Source: Auanema rhodensis (Eukaryota > Nematoda > Chromadorea > Rhabditida > Rhabditidae). Taken from it: a stretch of DNA of 64,000 nucleotides. Position numbers and translations under genes: made by a program. How positions within the stretch are numbered: the first letter of the stretch is position 1; every line of letters starts with the position of its first letter. This document shows, one piece after another, positions 1 to 14,280 of this stretch. A model generated the notes under the pieces. That model ran no database searches. It was not told the DNA's origin and worked only from the letters and a program-made list of their open reading frames with translations. The stretch is from contig OZ059898.1 in the NCBI GenBank assembly GCA_964057225.1, forward strand, positions 12,053,767 through 12,117,766. Direction: 5' to 3'.

Positions 1-429
1 ACGGATGATTTAGCGAAGAAATGGAGTTTGGATAATCAATGCCACAAGAGTGCTCTGTTCCTTTACTCATCAGATGAGCGTCGTGTTTATTATTCTGGTC
101 AAGAGAATACTGGAATAAGTGAGAGATACATCAATTCTATTTGTTGAAATTTCTATATTTATCAGATGCGGACGAGTTTGACGCTATTGCTTTCGCAGCT
201 AAATCTCAACTATCTGCAGGTGAGTTCTGACATTTTATTTGAAAAAAACAACATACATGGTATGAATTACTTGTCACAAATTGAAGAATATAAGATGATA
301 TAACATTGGATAGCAGGTTCGAAATATGCCAGTCAATTGAAATGAATTTCAACCTTTTTTTCTTTTTTATATGCTGCTTTAACTCTAATTTTCTTTTAAT
401 TTTTTCAAACCGCTGCTTCAACAGTTTTT

Positions 430-508
<79 letters not shown>

Positions 509-756
509 CAACTCCTAATTCTCTCTTCTCTTATCTATCTTACAAACATATAAATACAATATAGACATGAAACATATAATTTTAAACATTTACAGGACAT
601 ATTGTACCCGGATTGACAAATATCTTCAAGGAGCTCGGAAAAATCGTCAACCCTGATAAGGACGGACAAACGACACCTATTCCTAAAGCCGTTGCTACAA
701 GCTCAGTATTTACTACTATACTACTTCTAATTAGTTACATATTACTATGGAACTAA
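1..756 (+). CDS. MOLO1-like TPM-domain single-pass membrane protein, 3' end (partial)
   Basis: The gene enters from the left edge, so its start is missing. Three exons are visible: 1-118, 166-219 and 596-756, with GT-AG introns and matching phases. The product ends with about 107 residues. They carry the second half of a TPM-type domain (residues such as LAKKWSLDN, LFLYSSDERRVYYSGQE and the FAAKSQLSAG helix). A hydrophobic C-terminal segment (VFTTILLLISYILLW) then runs to the stop. A secreted TPM domain followed by one C-terminal membrane helix is the layout of nematode MOLO-1, an auxiliary protein that raises levamisole acetylcholine receptor currents. The family call rests on residue pattern and layout seen by eye; which family member this is cannot be told from the tail. 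The second intron carries a (TC)n tract. Confidence 0.6.
433..503. repeat. (TC)n microsatellite
   Basis: Pure TC dinucleotide tract of about 71 bp inside the second intron of the MOLO1-like gene. Confidence 0.95.
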
Positions 757-1952
757 TTATATTTTAAGCAACTAAATCAAAAGAACATTAAAAAAAATGG
801 AAATTACAGAGACGAGTAATTCGTGGCTTCAAAAAATCCTTCAACGACTTTCATCTCCAAGTTAGATAGTATAGTATCTGTGCACCTGTGATTTGTTCAA
901 CTTCAAAACTGTATTTATTGATTATTTTTTTCTTCAAAAATCTGTTTTTCAGCTTTGTGTGATAAGTATACTCATGAATCTTTCATTTCAAATGTTTAGA
1001 ACAGATCATTCATTCCCTATTATTTGAAAAAAAAACTTTTTTTTTTGTGTTTTGCGTATTCATTATTTCTATGTAAACTATGTGAATCTTGCCTTTGTCT
1101 CGTTAGAAGTGTGCGGTTTTTTGAGTTTTTATTTCCTTTTTTATCCAAAAAAAATTGAAAAAGAAACCTCATTTTTCATATTTTTCGTTATCAAACAGCA
1201 TAAGCTACATGCAGCAAGTGGATTGTCATCATGACTAGTTGAGCAGATTGTTGATTACGGGTTGCAACACTTATATTCTACCAATAACCTTTTTTTCTTA
1301 TTTCAATGGCAAAACAACATAACAATGTACGATTTATCTGTTAGATGTCTTCGTTTCATCTTCAGGATGGATCGACGACAATGTGATGGAAACTTCTCTT
1401 GAGATTTCATGTAAAAGACTCATCCGTTTTTAGCGGCAGCGGCGAGAGGGAGGATGAGATGAAGGAGAAGGAGAAGAGGGGCGGGGCAATGAAATGAGTT
1501 CAAATGTTTAAAATACAACTTTGTGAAATGGGCAGAAGATATTTTTCGATTTCAAGACAACAAGCTCAACGAATGAAACTTGAATCTGTGTAGAATTGAT
1601 GCTGACATGAATTTGGACGACAAAGGGAGAAAGGCTAAGAGATTCAGGAAACTAATGATCAGGATACATAGATGAAGCAAAGATTGTTGACTAATGAGTA
1701 GCAAAGCTTTTAAGAAAAATAATGAGATTCAGATGAGACAGATACATCGCATAGGTAACAGGTATAGATAGTACAACTGAAAACTGGCGACGATCAGCAA
1801 AAGGCAAAAGATAAATGGATTTAAGAGATCATGACCAATACTTTAAACAAGAAATTATTAAAAGAAATGAAAATATTATAAATAGTAGATGGTTAAATGG
1901 TTGTTCTCCAAACTTCTGTGTGCATTCAGAATACGACAAAAAAAATTGTTTT
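757..1952. other. Intergenic, convergent 3' ends
   Basis: This lies between the stop of the MOLO1-like gene (+) and the stop of the peptide-precursor gene (-). It should hold both 3' UTRs. A short GC- and purine-rich island at about 1430-1490 stands out from the AT-rich background, but I see no convincing exon in it. Confidence 0.5.
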
Positions 1953-2946
1953 TTAGCCGAACCTCAGCATGGGTAGATCTGCCGGTCCATTGATATTACG
2001 ACTTAACTGAAAAAAAATTAAAAAATTAGTTATGAACGTTGAGATTGTGAATGATTGATTTGACATTATAAATGTATATTTATGCATGTTGAGATAGTTA
2101 GGTACCAAAAGCGGACAACATTGAACTTACAAAGTTTACTTATTTCATTTTAAAATTTATGAAAATTTCATAATTTTGGATGTAAGGTAGCTATTTTGGG
2201 AAGAGAATCTATTTAAAGTATTTTTTAATGTCCTACTTCTCTTTTCCTAAATCTATTTCTATTTCTCTTTTCTGTTCTTTTTCACTTTTCAGAACATGCT
2301 AATATTCCATATTAGTACAAAAAAAATGTTAATATTTACTTCGAAAAGACTTCAGAAGCAAAGCTTTTCGTGTTCAAAATATTTTGGCAATTGAAAGTGG
2401 GAAGTGACCATTTCCCTAAAGAATTTTACAGGGGGGACACTGAGAGAGTTTGAGACAGAGAGAGAGAAAAAAAAACAAAAAAAGTTGTTTATTTTAATAA
2501 AACTAAAATATTTTTTGTGTTTGAAGAGGTAGGGAGAGAATTGAACTTTTTAAATTATATGTTTAGAATGTAAATAAATAAACAAAATATTACCTCATTC
2601 CGACTAACGCGGTAGAATGCTGGTTGATAATCTGAATAGTCATCTTCATGCTGTCGGGCTGCTGTAATATAAGAGTAAAACTTGAAAACTCAGGCTTATT
2701 TGACAGTTTGAATTCAAATTTTAAACTAGCTTATGATTGCAGGAAAAGAAAAATTCAAAAAAGGAACAGTATCAACGAATGTTTTAGAAAAGCTCATGAT
2801 TGCAGGAAATGTGAAGAAGGAATAAACAACTAACCTTGTACCAATAATCGTACATATTCTGAAGGTGGCAGACTAGCACAAATGGCTGAGGATATCAGAA
2901 GAACACAGACCAGAAACCGCAGCCAGTACCCTTGATCGAAAGTCAT
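1953..2946 (-). CDS. Candidate RFamide neuropeptide precursor, 77 residues
   Basis: Three exons on the minus strand: 2946-2835, 2661-2594 and 2006-1953. All junctions are GT-AG, phases close exactly, and there is one stop. The product is 77 residues. Residues 1-24 form a clear signal peptide (hydrophobic run FLVCVLLISSAICA). A spacer rich in Asp, Glu, Tyr and Gln follows. The last exon encodes LSR and then NINGPADLPMLRFG and stop. A terminal RFG is the hallmark of a peptide amidated to LRFamide, as in nematode FLP peptides. There is only one copy and no KR or RR site; cleavage would have to use the single Arg before NINGP. The C-terminal Gly needs no carboxypeptidase trimming. It matches no FLP peptide I remember exactly; FLP-26 (ending LTLRF) is the nearest I can recall. 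It would act as a secreted neuronal signal, which is inference. Confidence 0.7.
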
Positions 2947-4095
2947 CTGAAGATTAAAAAAAAGTTAAATGAGACTATAAAACAGTCTGAATTAGTAAAT
3001 CGAAATAAGAAGAAAAGATGTAAATTGAAATATATTTTAAAAAAAAATTAAATAATGAATGAATGGATTGAATAAAGAAAAAAGATATTACAAAGCATTT
3101 CATATAATTGAGATAGAAAGATGTGAAAAATTCAAAATTATTAGTTAAAGTTATAACAGTTGATTTAATCATATTAGACTTCTTCATCTTCTACTTCATC
3201 ATCTACTTGTTCCTCTTCTTTTTTATTGTTGTTCATAGTGTTAATGAAGAGAAGAGATAGAAGATGATTTGAAGCATCTGAAGCATCTACATCCATACAA
3301 GTCTTCTTGTCTACGAATACTATGTACATATGTGTGTATGTGTGTGTGTGAGTGTTAGTCTATGTGTATGTATATAAGATAAACGACTGATCTTTCGTCA
3401 TACAAATTTGTAAATTATTTAAAATACGGAGCAAGTTTTAAGAAATCAAATAAAGTAATCTATATGAATAATATATATTTATATATTTATATATAAAGAT
3501 AAAGATAATTAGAATAAATTATTGCATTTTTTAGATGAAATAAAGTTTTTAATGAATACAATATAAATATTTAGATATGTATAATATATAATAGACATAC
3601 ATGCATACATACATACATATATATATTAAAACATACTATTATATTAGTTTGTAATTCAAAAACTTCTATGAATATCCGAGTATTTTCAAAAATAAAAATA
3701 TGATCGGGGGTTCGTCGGAAATTTATTGGATTAGCTTTGAAAGATTGAACTCAAAAGTAATAAAAAAAAAAGAACTTGTGATGATGGTGAGGCTTTCTAT
3801 CTCGTTGACGTAAATAGCACATTGCGTATTAAGCTGTGCGTGGGACAAGTTCAAGAAAATGCCTGAAGCTCTGGACGTCTTGTCCTAGCTGTATCTGATG
3901 ATCAGGCTGATGATGACGACACAATGTAATGAATAAGAACGTTTTTATCATCTTTTAAGCTTAGTGATGGGCAGCCAACAAGAAACATTCAGTAATCTGA
4001 TGGCTGCAGTTTCTACTGGAGCGAAGTAGATTAACGTCTTCTGTTGTCGTTTACGTTGCCATCGTTGCCGTGCTCATCGACAACCTGCTACTTAC
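2947..4095. other. Upstream region of the peptide-precursor gene
   Basis: AT-rich, with short TATA/CATA-type repeats around 3460-3630. A short minus-strand open segment at about 3830-3930 has coding-like codons but no clear splice context. No gene can be supported. Confidence 0.4.
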
Positions 4096-4307
4096 TGGCA
4101 GTTATCTTTGATGGAACAACGTCTGACCAAAGCTGCTCGACGCTGTACATCCGGAGCAGCATTTGAAGTAGCGCATGTGACTTGCAAGCAAAGTTGACCG
4201 AAGAAAGGTGAAGCTAATAAGCTTGAAAGGTCATATAGCAAACTGACAATATTTGAACGAAAAAGGCAGCTTATCAACAGATACAACATGTGTATGTGCA
4301 TAGACAA
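4092..4307 (-). other. Unassigned exon-like ORF with Cys and RR motifs
   Basis: A 71-codon minus-strand ORF begins with a hydrophobic stretch (MLYLLISCLF) and ends with DVQRRAALVRRCSIKDNCQ. A good donor (CCA|GTAAGT) overlaps the stop at 4096/4095, and an acceptor-like TTGCAAG sits at 4181. It could therefore be an internal exon, 4180-4096, of a small propeptide gene with paired basic residues. No partner exon was found that clearly completes it, so this may be chance. Confidence 0.2.
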
Positions 4308-4640
4308 GGCATTAAACCAACATTAAAATAAAGCATTAAAACCCTTAAAGGACATAATAAATGAAATAAATTAACGATCAGATTACTTTTCAGAATATTA
4401 TAGTGTTTTTTTGATTTTCGATCTACTTATAGATATGCTAAGATGACGTGAAAAATGATCATTAAAGCACAGATTTAGTTAAAATGAACATATTTCGAAA
4501 GATAAATGTTTGGTTCAATCAACTTGCTTGTAAAAGCTTATAGAGCAAGGTGGATGATTGACTAAAAAATTGAAAAACACAGGATAGGACGTCGAACATG
4601 TACAGATGGATATACATATACATATATGTATATATAAAGA

Positions 4641-4700
4641 TCTCTTTCTTTCTCTCCCTCTCTCTTTCTCTCTCCCTCTCTCTCCCTCTCTCTCTCCTTC

Positions 4701-4731
<31 letters not shown>

Positions 4732-4804
4732 CCCTCTCTCTCTTTCTCTCTCTCTATCTCTTTCTCTTTCTCTATCTCTCTCTATCTCTCTCTCTATCTC
4801 TCTT
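4641..4804. repeat. Imperfect (TC)n tract
   Basis: About 160 bp of interrupted CT/CCT/CTTT/CTAT repeats on the + strand. Confidence 0.9.
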
Positions 4805-7420
4805 TATGGAAAATTATCTGGAGAAAAGCAAAGATACTCCTCTTCTTGTTTCCACGTAATTTTAAAATTTTGAAACGTCTTTTGTATTCGCTGGTTTTGG
4901 TATGTTTTTCAAGAACTGCAGCAGCTTCATCTAACATAAAACTGTCATGAAAAGAGAACAGGAAGACTATGTAAACATGAAGCATATTCTGATTTCGTAA
5001 ATAAAAATAAAAATAACATCTGAATGTGATATAAGGATTCAAATACGTGAATCTAGGAAGTATAGTATTGAAAGCAGGGAAAATAAAAACGTTTCCCTTT
5101 CCTCCCTCTCCCGCTCTCTCTATCTCTCTCTATCTCTTTCTCTCTCTCTTTTTCTTCTTAACTCTATTGCTTTCTTTTTATAGAGAGAAAACAAAACAAA
5201 TGCATAACAGTATGTATTTTATGCGTTGAAAATGAATTTTAACAGCAAATTTCACGAAGAAAGTGAAACATTGAGATCAGAACGAAAACTGATGGACAGA
5301 TGAGAAAATTGGTTTTGAACCAATGGAGTTGAAGCAATTCGATTCAAATATGCTCCAGTGAGATGGCACAAGGACAATAAGTTATTGGGAAGTTCTTAGT
5401 CAATTGCCTCCATATCTGACACATGTATTAAGCATAAAGATACACGTCATCTAAACTCTTGGATTTTACCATAAAACGAAATTTCGAAAGTGGAAGTTAA
5501 AGGAAAGGAAGCTGGATAGCTGGATGAATAACTTAACGAAGTAATGTAGAAGGAAGAATCTCAATGGAAGCTTTTTAGCATAAAAAAAGAAATGTTAACT
5601 TATGTTATGAAATATAAAAAGTTTTAAGGTTTTAAAGTTTTATGGTTATAACTATCTTCACTAAATTCACTCATCAATGATCAAAAAGATGAGACAAAAG
5701 ATCAAATTTTCCAATACGGTTGCGACAATTAAGGTTTTGCTTCAGCGGAACCAAGTGCACATCGACAAATATTGAGGAAGTCAACAAAAAAACAGAATAA
5801 TTTGATTGTCAATTTCCTAATTATATTAGACTCATTGTAAAATAAATAATTATAAGGATAATTGAGAAAAGAGCTGAGGTCAAACAGACTTTTGTACGAC
5901 GAACTTGAGTTTATACCCATAACGGTGAAGCTGGAGAACTTCTGTTCTCGTCAACACTTCGACCATAACCCCCGCGAGCTTTTCCGCAACTTTTTTTTGT
6001 TTCCACAATGTTGCTTTTTGAGAACATGTGTGAAAGCATTAGAGTAAAGCATAGTTATTGGGGTCTTATCTTCAGACTGAACTTGAAATCAAAGGAGAGA
6101 GCAGAGAGAGGGTTATCCATGGATTCTTTTAATATATGTTTCTGCGTCAGAATCTGCTTAAACAACTCTTCCGGCTTCGTCTCCCCATAATTTATGCACT
6201 TGGCCTGAGGCAATTCCGAGGAAAGGTGCAGCAAAGATAATAAATTATTCCTCCTTCATCACTATATCTAGCTTTTCTAAATAAGGTATATGATATAATC
6301 GTTGTAACTACGTTCCCTATTTACAAGAGATTAAAGAGAAGGGAGATAATAATAATCAGGAGATAACGAGAGAGAGGGAGGGAATAAAAGAGAGAGAGAG
6401 AGAACAAGTGAAGACGGAAAGAAATAAGTATATAAGTAATTCACATCTTACCGGAATGATTGGGAAAAAGGGAATAATACTCATTACGTATTCAAGCTTT
6501 TCACTTGAAATTTAGCATTATCTTCAAAAAAAATAATGAGAAGCTGGAATGAGAAAGTTTTTTTCATGCCGGGAACTCAAAAGGGAAAGAATGGTTATAG
6601 TCCTTTCTGAGTATATGGGTTAATTGTTCAACTCGGCTTCTTCTATAGTTTTTCTGGTTCAGCCACAAAACAACCAAATTACAGATCCTATTCTCCGTCC
6701 ACTCACTCCCTCACTCCTCTATCTCTTCCTTTCTTTTTCTCTTTCTTAAAGATGTTAGAAAAAGAATCAGCCTTAGATATGGAACAATGACGAGATGCTT
6801 CCGGGCGGCCAAGAATAGCCTAAGACCACATCAGAAAACAGTCAACGTCATTATGAACAATGACTAAGTGATGTGTAGATTCTGCTATGCTGCAAAAGAT
6901 GAAACATTAAAGTGCTGGATAACCATATGAAAAACAATTATCATAATACTTTATGGAAGAAAACTTAATCATAAGAACATTTGCTTTGATGTAATTCTGC
7001 TTAAATAGAAGAATATTGTGTGATGTCGTTGAAAATTCATTTTATTAGTTAAGTATTCTATATTAAAAGAAAACTGGATGAATGAGCGAAAAGGTTAAGA
7101 CAGCATGCAGATGAAAAGAAGCGACACGGATGTGCTATTCAATGAAGAAGATCACTTAGACTTGATGGTTGATGGAAGCATCAAGCTTTTGCTTTATCTA
7201 TATGTATAAGTGATATTTTTGATTTAATTCATCGTTATATAGTATCATTTACGAAATTCAGATATTTCCTCAGAAAGCAGGAGTAATTATGGTTAAATGC
7301 GATCATTTACATTTTTCAGCTGTATTCTAATTTCATGAGAAATGGTGAGTTTTCACAAATGAATTCAAGACGGCAATGAGATTTTAATAAAATATAAACC
7401 CTTTGAAAGGTAATTATGAA
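4805..7420. other. Non-coding, purine-rich + strand
   Basis: No supported gene. A second CT-rich tract sits at about 5099-5153 and GA-rich patches at about 6360-6410. The + strand is strongly A+G biased, which would fit T-rich intron or leader sequence transcribed from the minus strand. Confidence 0.45.
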
Positions 7421-7488
7421 TATATAATTAGTATTAATATTATATTTTTAAAAAAATATAAAAATATAATATTCATACTAATTATATA
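7421..7488. repeat. Near-perfect inverted repeat / hairpin
   Basis: Arms 7421-7450 and 7459-7488 are reverse complements over 30 nt with a single mismatch, separated by an 8-nt A-rich loop. The arms are almost pure A/T. It could be a small hairpin transposon remnant or simply a cruciform-prone AT palindrome. The low complexity argues against a standard microRNA precursor. Confidence 0.8.
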
Positions 7489-7926
7489 AACTTATTCTTA
7501 ATTATACTATATTGAGATATGTACATATTACACATACATAAGCGAAATATGGATTACGTGTGATTGACGTGAAATTTTACGTGAAATTGGCATACAGTTT
7601 TTTCACGTAAAACAAAAAAAAACTATTCATTTAATGATATCTAGATGAGAATGAATGGTTGCATATGTATGTGTTTCGACTAAATTTATACGATTCTGTA
7701 ATCTTTTTCGTTTTGCTTTCATTCCATCCCTTAATGAGTCTCTTCTGAATTCGCTAACTTCATCGTTGATAGGCATCGTATCATACTGCAGAGAGATAGG
7801 TTTATCCATCTCTTTGCTCTTACAGCTTTTCTCACAATTTTAAAGATCAAAAGTGTTTGTTTTAATATTATAAAAATTGAATGAAAAATCATTTTATAGT
7901 TGATTTAGGCTACTATTCATAGATTC

Positions 7927-8039
7927 TCAGCTTTTTAGGACAGACACTAGAGTATGGACATAGCAGTCAGCGTCACAACACACAGCCTTCTGACATGTTG
8001 CCAACTTAGCCGTACTACCACCCTCAATGACGTCATTAC
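7927..8039 (-). other. Orphan terminal-exon-like segment with Cys cluster
   Basis: On the minus strand an acceptor (ATAGTTTAG) ends at 8040. It is followed by an open segment GT AAT GAC ... to TGA at 7927, giving 36 residues in phase 2 plus stop. The segment has high-complexity codons and the pattern C-x4-CC-x3-C (core TCQKAVCCDADC). The composition is unlike the surrounding AT-rich DNA. No upstream exon with a matching phase was identified, so this is a candidate last exon only. Confidence 0.3.
8028..8035. promoter_or_regulatory. Perfect CRE palindrome TGACGTCA
   Basis: An exact cAMP-response-element core. It overlaps the candidate orphan exon. A single 8-mer can occur by chance. Confidence 0.3.
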
Positions 8040-8045
8040 CTAAAC

Positions 8046-10733
<2,688 letters not shown>

Positions 10734-10773
10734 GTGGAGAAGAGAGAAAGAGGGGGAGAGAAGAGAGAGAGAG

Positions 10774-12469
10774 AAATGAAGAATAAGAGAAACAATTTTT
10801 TGGTATGAAAAGCATTATTGCAGGCTAATGTCCACATCCTGATCAAACATCTTCCGGTCAAGTATAAAGAGAAAAAGTCAGTTTTGCTTATTAGGAAGTG
10901 AGCTTAAAAGGGTCAAAATGAAAGAGCAAATTATCTAAAGATATTGTAGAACGGAGAGAATTACAGAGAAATGCTCAGATGAAAGGATTGTTCGAGAAGA
11001 CGGAAAGAAGAAGGAGTGGGAGTGTGAAAGCTGCAAGTGACATGTAGTCTGTCTAGCATTTGGACTACAAATCTTCCAGTTGAATTGATTCAACTCGTAA
11101 TTCACACAAAAGCTAAATAAGCAAGTAGTAATCACATAAAACAGCAATATATCTGACCAAGTTCGACGTTAAATCAGTAGTAGCTAACAAACAGCCTGCC
11201 CGGGAGCTGTTCAATGAAAGGAGGAGCATGAGAGTAGTCGCACCCGTGTTGTCGGTGTGAATGCGGAGTAGAACATGAAAAAGTTAAAAGCAATAGAGTC
11301 ATGAAGTGAGAATAAGGATGATGGCGTACATTACATGTCGAAGCTTGTGCTGTGTTTCAACTATTGGACGCGTCAAGTGATATCTTCTTAGGACAGATAT
11401 AAGAAAAAGAAATAAATTAATTTTTGTGGTTTTGCCAATTCTGCAATAGGATGCACATCGCTAACGTTAAATGCTGTATGAAAAGCTTCATTCTTGATAC
11501 TTCTAGACAATGGTCGTTGCCAGATGATTCTAAGCTCAGGTCAATGACCAGAAGAACACTCTAGTTGACGTGTAACTTCTTAACATTTTCATTTAAAAGT
11601 ATAATGAAGATATATCAGTAAATGAGATAAAAACGTGAATGAAAGTGATTAGTCAAGCCAGAATCACTCTCCCACTCCCATTGAGAAGAAAAAAACGGAC
11701 AGGCACAGAATCTTTAAGTCTTGCTTGATTGAGAAGGAAGTATTCTTGAATGCGCAAAAGATGGATGATCTGTAATGGATAAAAAGTGAATGTTTCTTTA
11801 ATATTCATCAAAGTTCAAGATTTTTGAAGGTTCATATCGATGATGAGCTCAAAAATGTGTAAAGAAAACGAAAAAAAATCGTTGAAGTGTGAGATACGAC
11901 GATCAGTGTACGTGTGTGTGTGTGTGTGTACGTGTGTGCGTGTACGTGTGTGTGTGTGCGTGTGTGTGAGGCTATGACATGAGAACTGGCAACTAAGTGA
12001 GAAGAGCCCAACTTTATTAGTCTTATAATGAATTTAGGATAGCTTGCTCGTCGTTCACATTCTAAGATTCTGATATGGAAAAGCCAGGAGCAGCCAAAAA
12101 ATGAAGAGAAAAAGAGAAAGTGAGCTACTGAACGTTTCATTCGATAACAGAGTTCTGAAGTAAAGTGAAAATGTTGATTATCCGTATCTTACAGCGGTCA
12201 CGGCGACGACGATGTCGGTGTTGACGCCCCCACATCAGTAGAAAGAGTGGAAAAAGTCAGGGCGGACGAAAAAGGAGAGAAGACGAAGTTGTGCGGAGCA
12301 GTGTGAAAGGAAGGAGGAGCGGGGGTTAAGAGCAGCGGTGTTAAAGAGAGCTATGTGTTATCTATTCCCAAAATAACATTAGAGACACGTGTGACTTGAG
12401 ACAAGATATATAACTTGTCCCGTGTGTAGCTTTATTTGGAAACTGCTGATTCTATTTTCAGAATAAATT
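10774..12469. other. Non-coding region with GC-rich islands
   Basis: Short islands with higher GC content lie near 11030-11090, 11190-11270 and 12180-12350. They are open in more than one frame on both strands, which fits promoter or UTR sequence at least as well as coding. A (TG)n tract is at 11907-11969. Confidence 0.4.
11907..11969. repeat. Imperfect (TG)n microsatellite
   Basis: TG/CG alternating tract of about 63 bp. Confidence 0.9.
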
Positions 12470-12477
12470 TGACGTCA
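12470..12477. promoter_or_regulatory. Perfect CRE palindrome TGACGTCA
   Basis: This lies just beyond the GC-rich island at 12180-12350, close to where the purine bias of the + strand ends. The position is compatible with a promoter region, but the motif alone is weak evidence. Confidence 0.3.
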
Positions 12478-14168
12478 CAAACAAATTGTCGCATCCCTCC
12501 TACACTTTTGTCTATTTTTCTTGTTTGATTCCTGATTTGCAGCTTTAGCAGCATTCATATATATACATACTAAATGTGTACCCGACTGAAAAAAAAGGCT
12601 TGTCTACAGTTAAAGTTGAAAAAAATGAATAAGAAATAGATAAATAAGACAAGACGAAAAACATAAATGAAAGAGCAACAGAATAGAAAAAGCTGAATAA
12701 AATGACAATCATATGTATTAAGGGATATGAAAATCTCTGTGATGACTCTAAGAGAGAATATGTTTATTCATAGCATATATGTATGTATAAACATATAAGA
12801 TAATACCCAGTAACTCCATTTTTAATTGAAAAGCTAATGCTTCATCAACACACAAAAAAAGTTGTAACAACGGTCATTTCTGTGTGTGCAATGTGCATGT
12901 GCATGTGTATATATGGCTGCTGAAACTACTTTTCACTTCTTGTTCTTGTTCTTCTTCTATTTTTCTATAACTTGTTTATGTACTAATATGTACATATATA
13001 CTTATACATATAATATAAAGCTAAGAAAATACTATTCATTAGCAAGTACGTACTTTTCTTTAGAAAATAATAATATTCTTTTGTATATGATACTATGAAA
13101 TAGACGAGAAAGACCTTATCAACTTCTTAAGTTCATTTATATATTTGTGTATTGGATCTGGAAGCTAATGAAGAAAAAATAAAAAAAATATGAGGTAAAA
13201 ATTCTTTTTTTTTTTTCAACGTAACGTAGATCAAGAAGAAGAAAATATTTTTTTGAAGTTCAAAGTTTAGCCGGTTTATGATAAACGACACAGTGTTATG
13301 TTCCGTTAAAAGCAATGTATGATTTTTGAATTTCGCACATCCGTTGGTAAAGCCGGAAACTCGGATGAGTGTCTAAGGTGATTGAATTATCAACAGAAAA
13401 ATAATGTTAGATGAAAACAAATTTATAAATGTAAATGACAGAGATTTTATTACATTTTCGAACTATAAAGTCATTTTCTATATAATGATGATGATGATGA
13501 TGATGAAAAGAGAGAAAATTAATAAAATATAAATAGTTAGCTACATGCATGGATATTGCAAATGACGTCTTCATATCTTTCCTCATTTCTTTCTTTCTTT
13601 TTTTTTTTTGAATAATTTTCAAATTTAGTTTGTAGTACATCGATCATTAAATTAAAAACTTTTATTTTTTCAACACATATTCCAGGAATATTTCAAACAA
13701 ACAAAAAACTTCAGATTTTCAGGACAAAATGTTGAGAGACATACTCCTGGATATTCCTATATTCACTCTGGCACGGCGTCACTAAGCATAAGTTCGAATG
13801 ATTGATGAGGTGAAAGTTTAATCAGCTCGGCATGCTTAATCTACAAAGTCATTCACATATTTTGAATATGTATTGCCTTACTTTTGGCAACATTTGAACA
13901 GTTTGAATCAACTATATTGAAGCTTTGTTATAGTGAAAAGCCATGTAATGGATGGTCAAATGTGAGCACTATCACATAGCTTCATCATCATTTTCAGCTG
14001 CTCTAATGTAAAATTATGATATTTTCGATTAGATATCAGTCTATAGATGGAATAATAAATTTTTTTAATATATAATTTTCAAATATTCGTAAAGGCACGA
14101 CGATTGCCAAAACAATACAGAAAGAATACGGTGTCATTGAAGCGAAGAGACTATCTCGACAATTTTTT

Positions 14169-14280
14169 GTTCAAAAAAGCTGCTTTGTTTTCAAAATTTT
14201 TGTCTCAAACCTTTTTGGCACTTTTCATAAATTTAGAACCGCTGTAGCTTCAAGTGACAAATAAAGCAGCTTTTTTCAAC
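14169..14280. repeat. Spaced inverted repeat
   Basis: Left arm at 14169-14190 (GTTCAAAAAAGCTGCTTT core) and right arm at 14260-14280 are reverse complements with about two mismatches, separated by about 70 nt. It could be a hairpin element or chance in AT-rich DNA. Confidence 0.55.

Noticed and set aside
206-518. Arg-Glu and Leu-Ser repeat peptides
   Set aside because: They are readings of a (TC)n microsatellite within an intron.
13407-13640. Poly-His peptide
   Set aside because: A translation of the (ATG)n repeat.
13730-13787. ORF of 18 codons after GATTTTCAG
   Set aside because: Too short, with no signal peptide or peptide motif.
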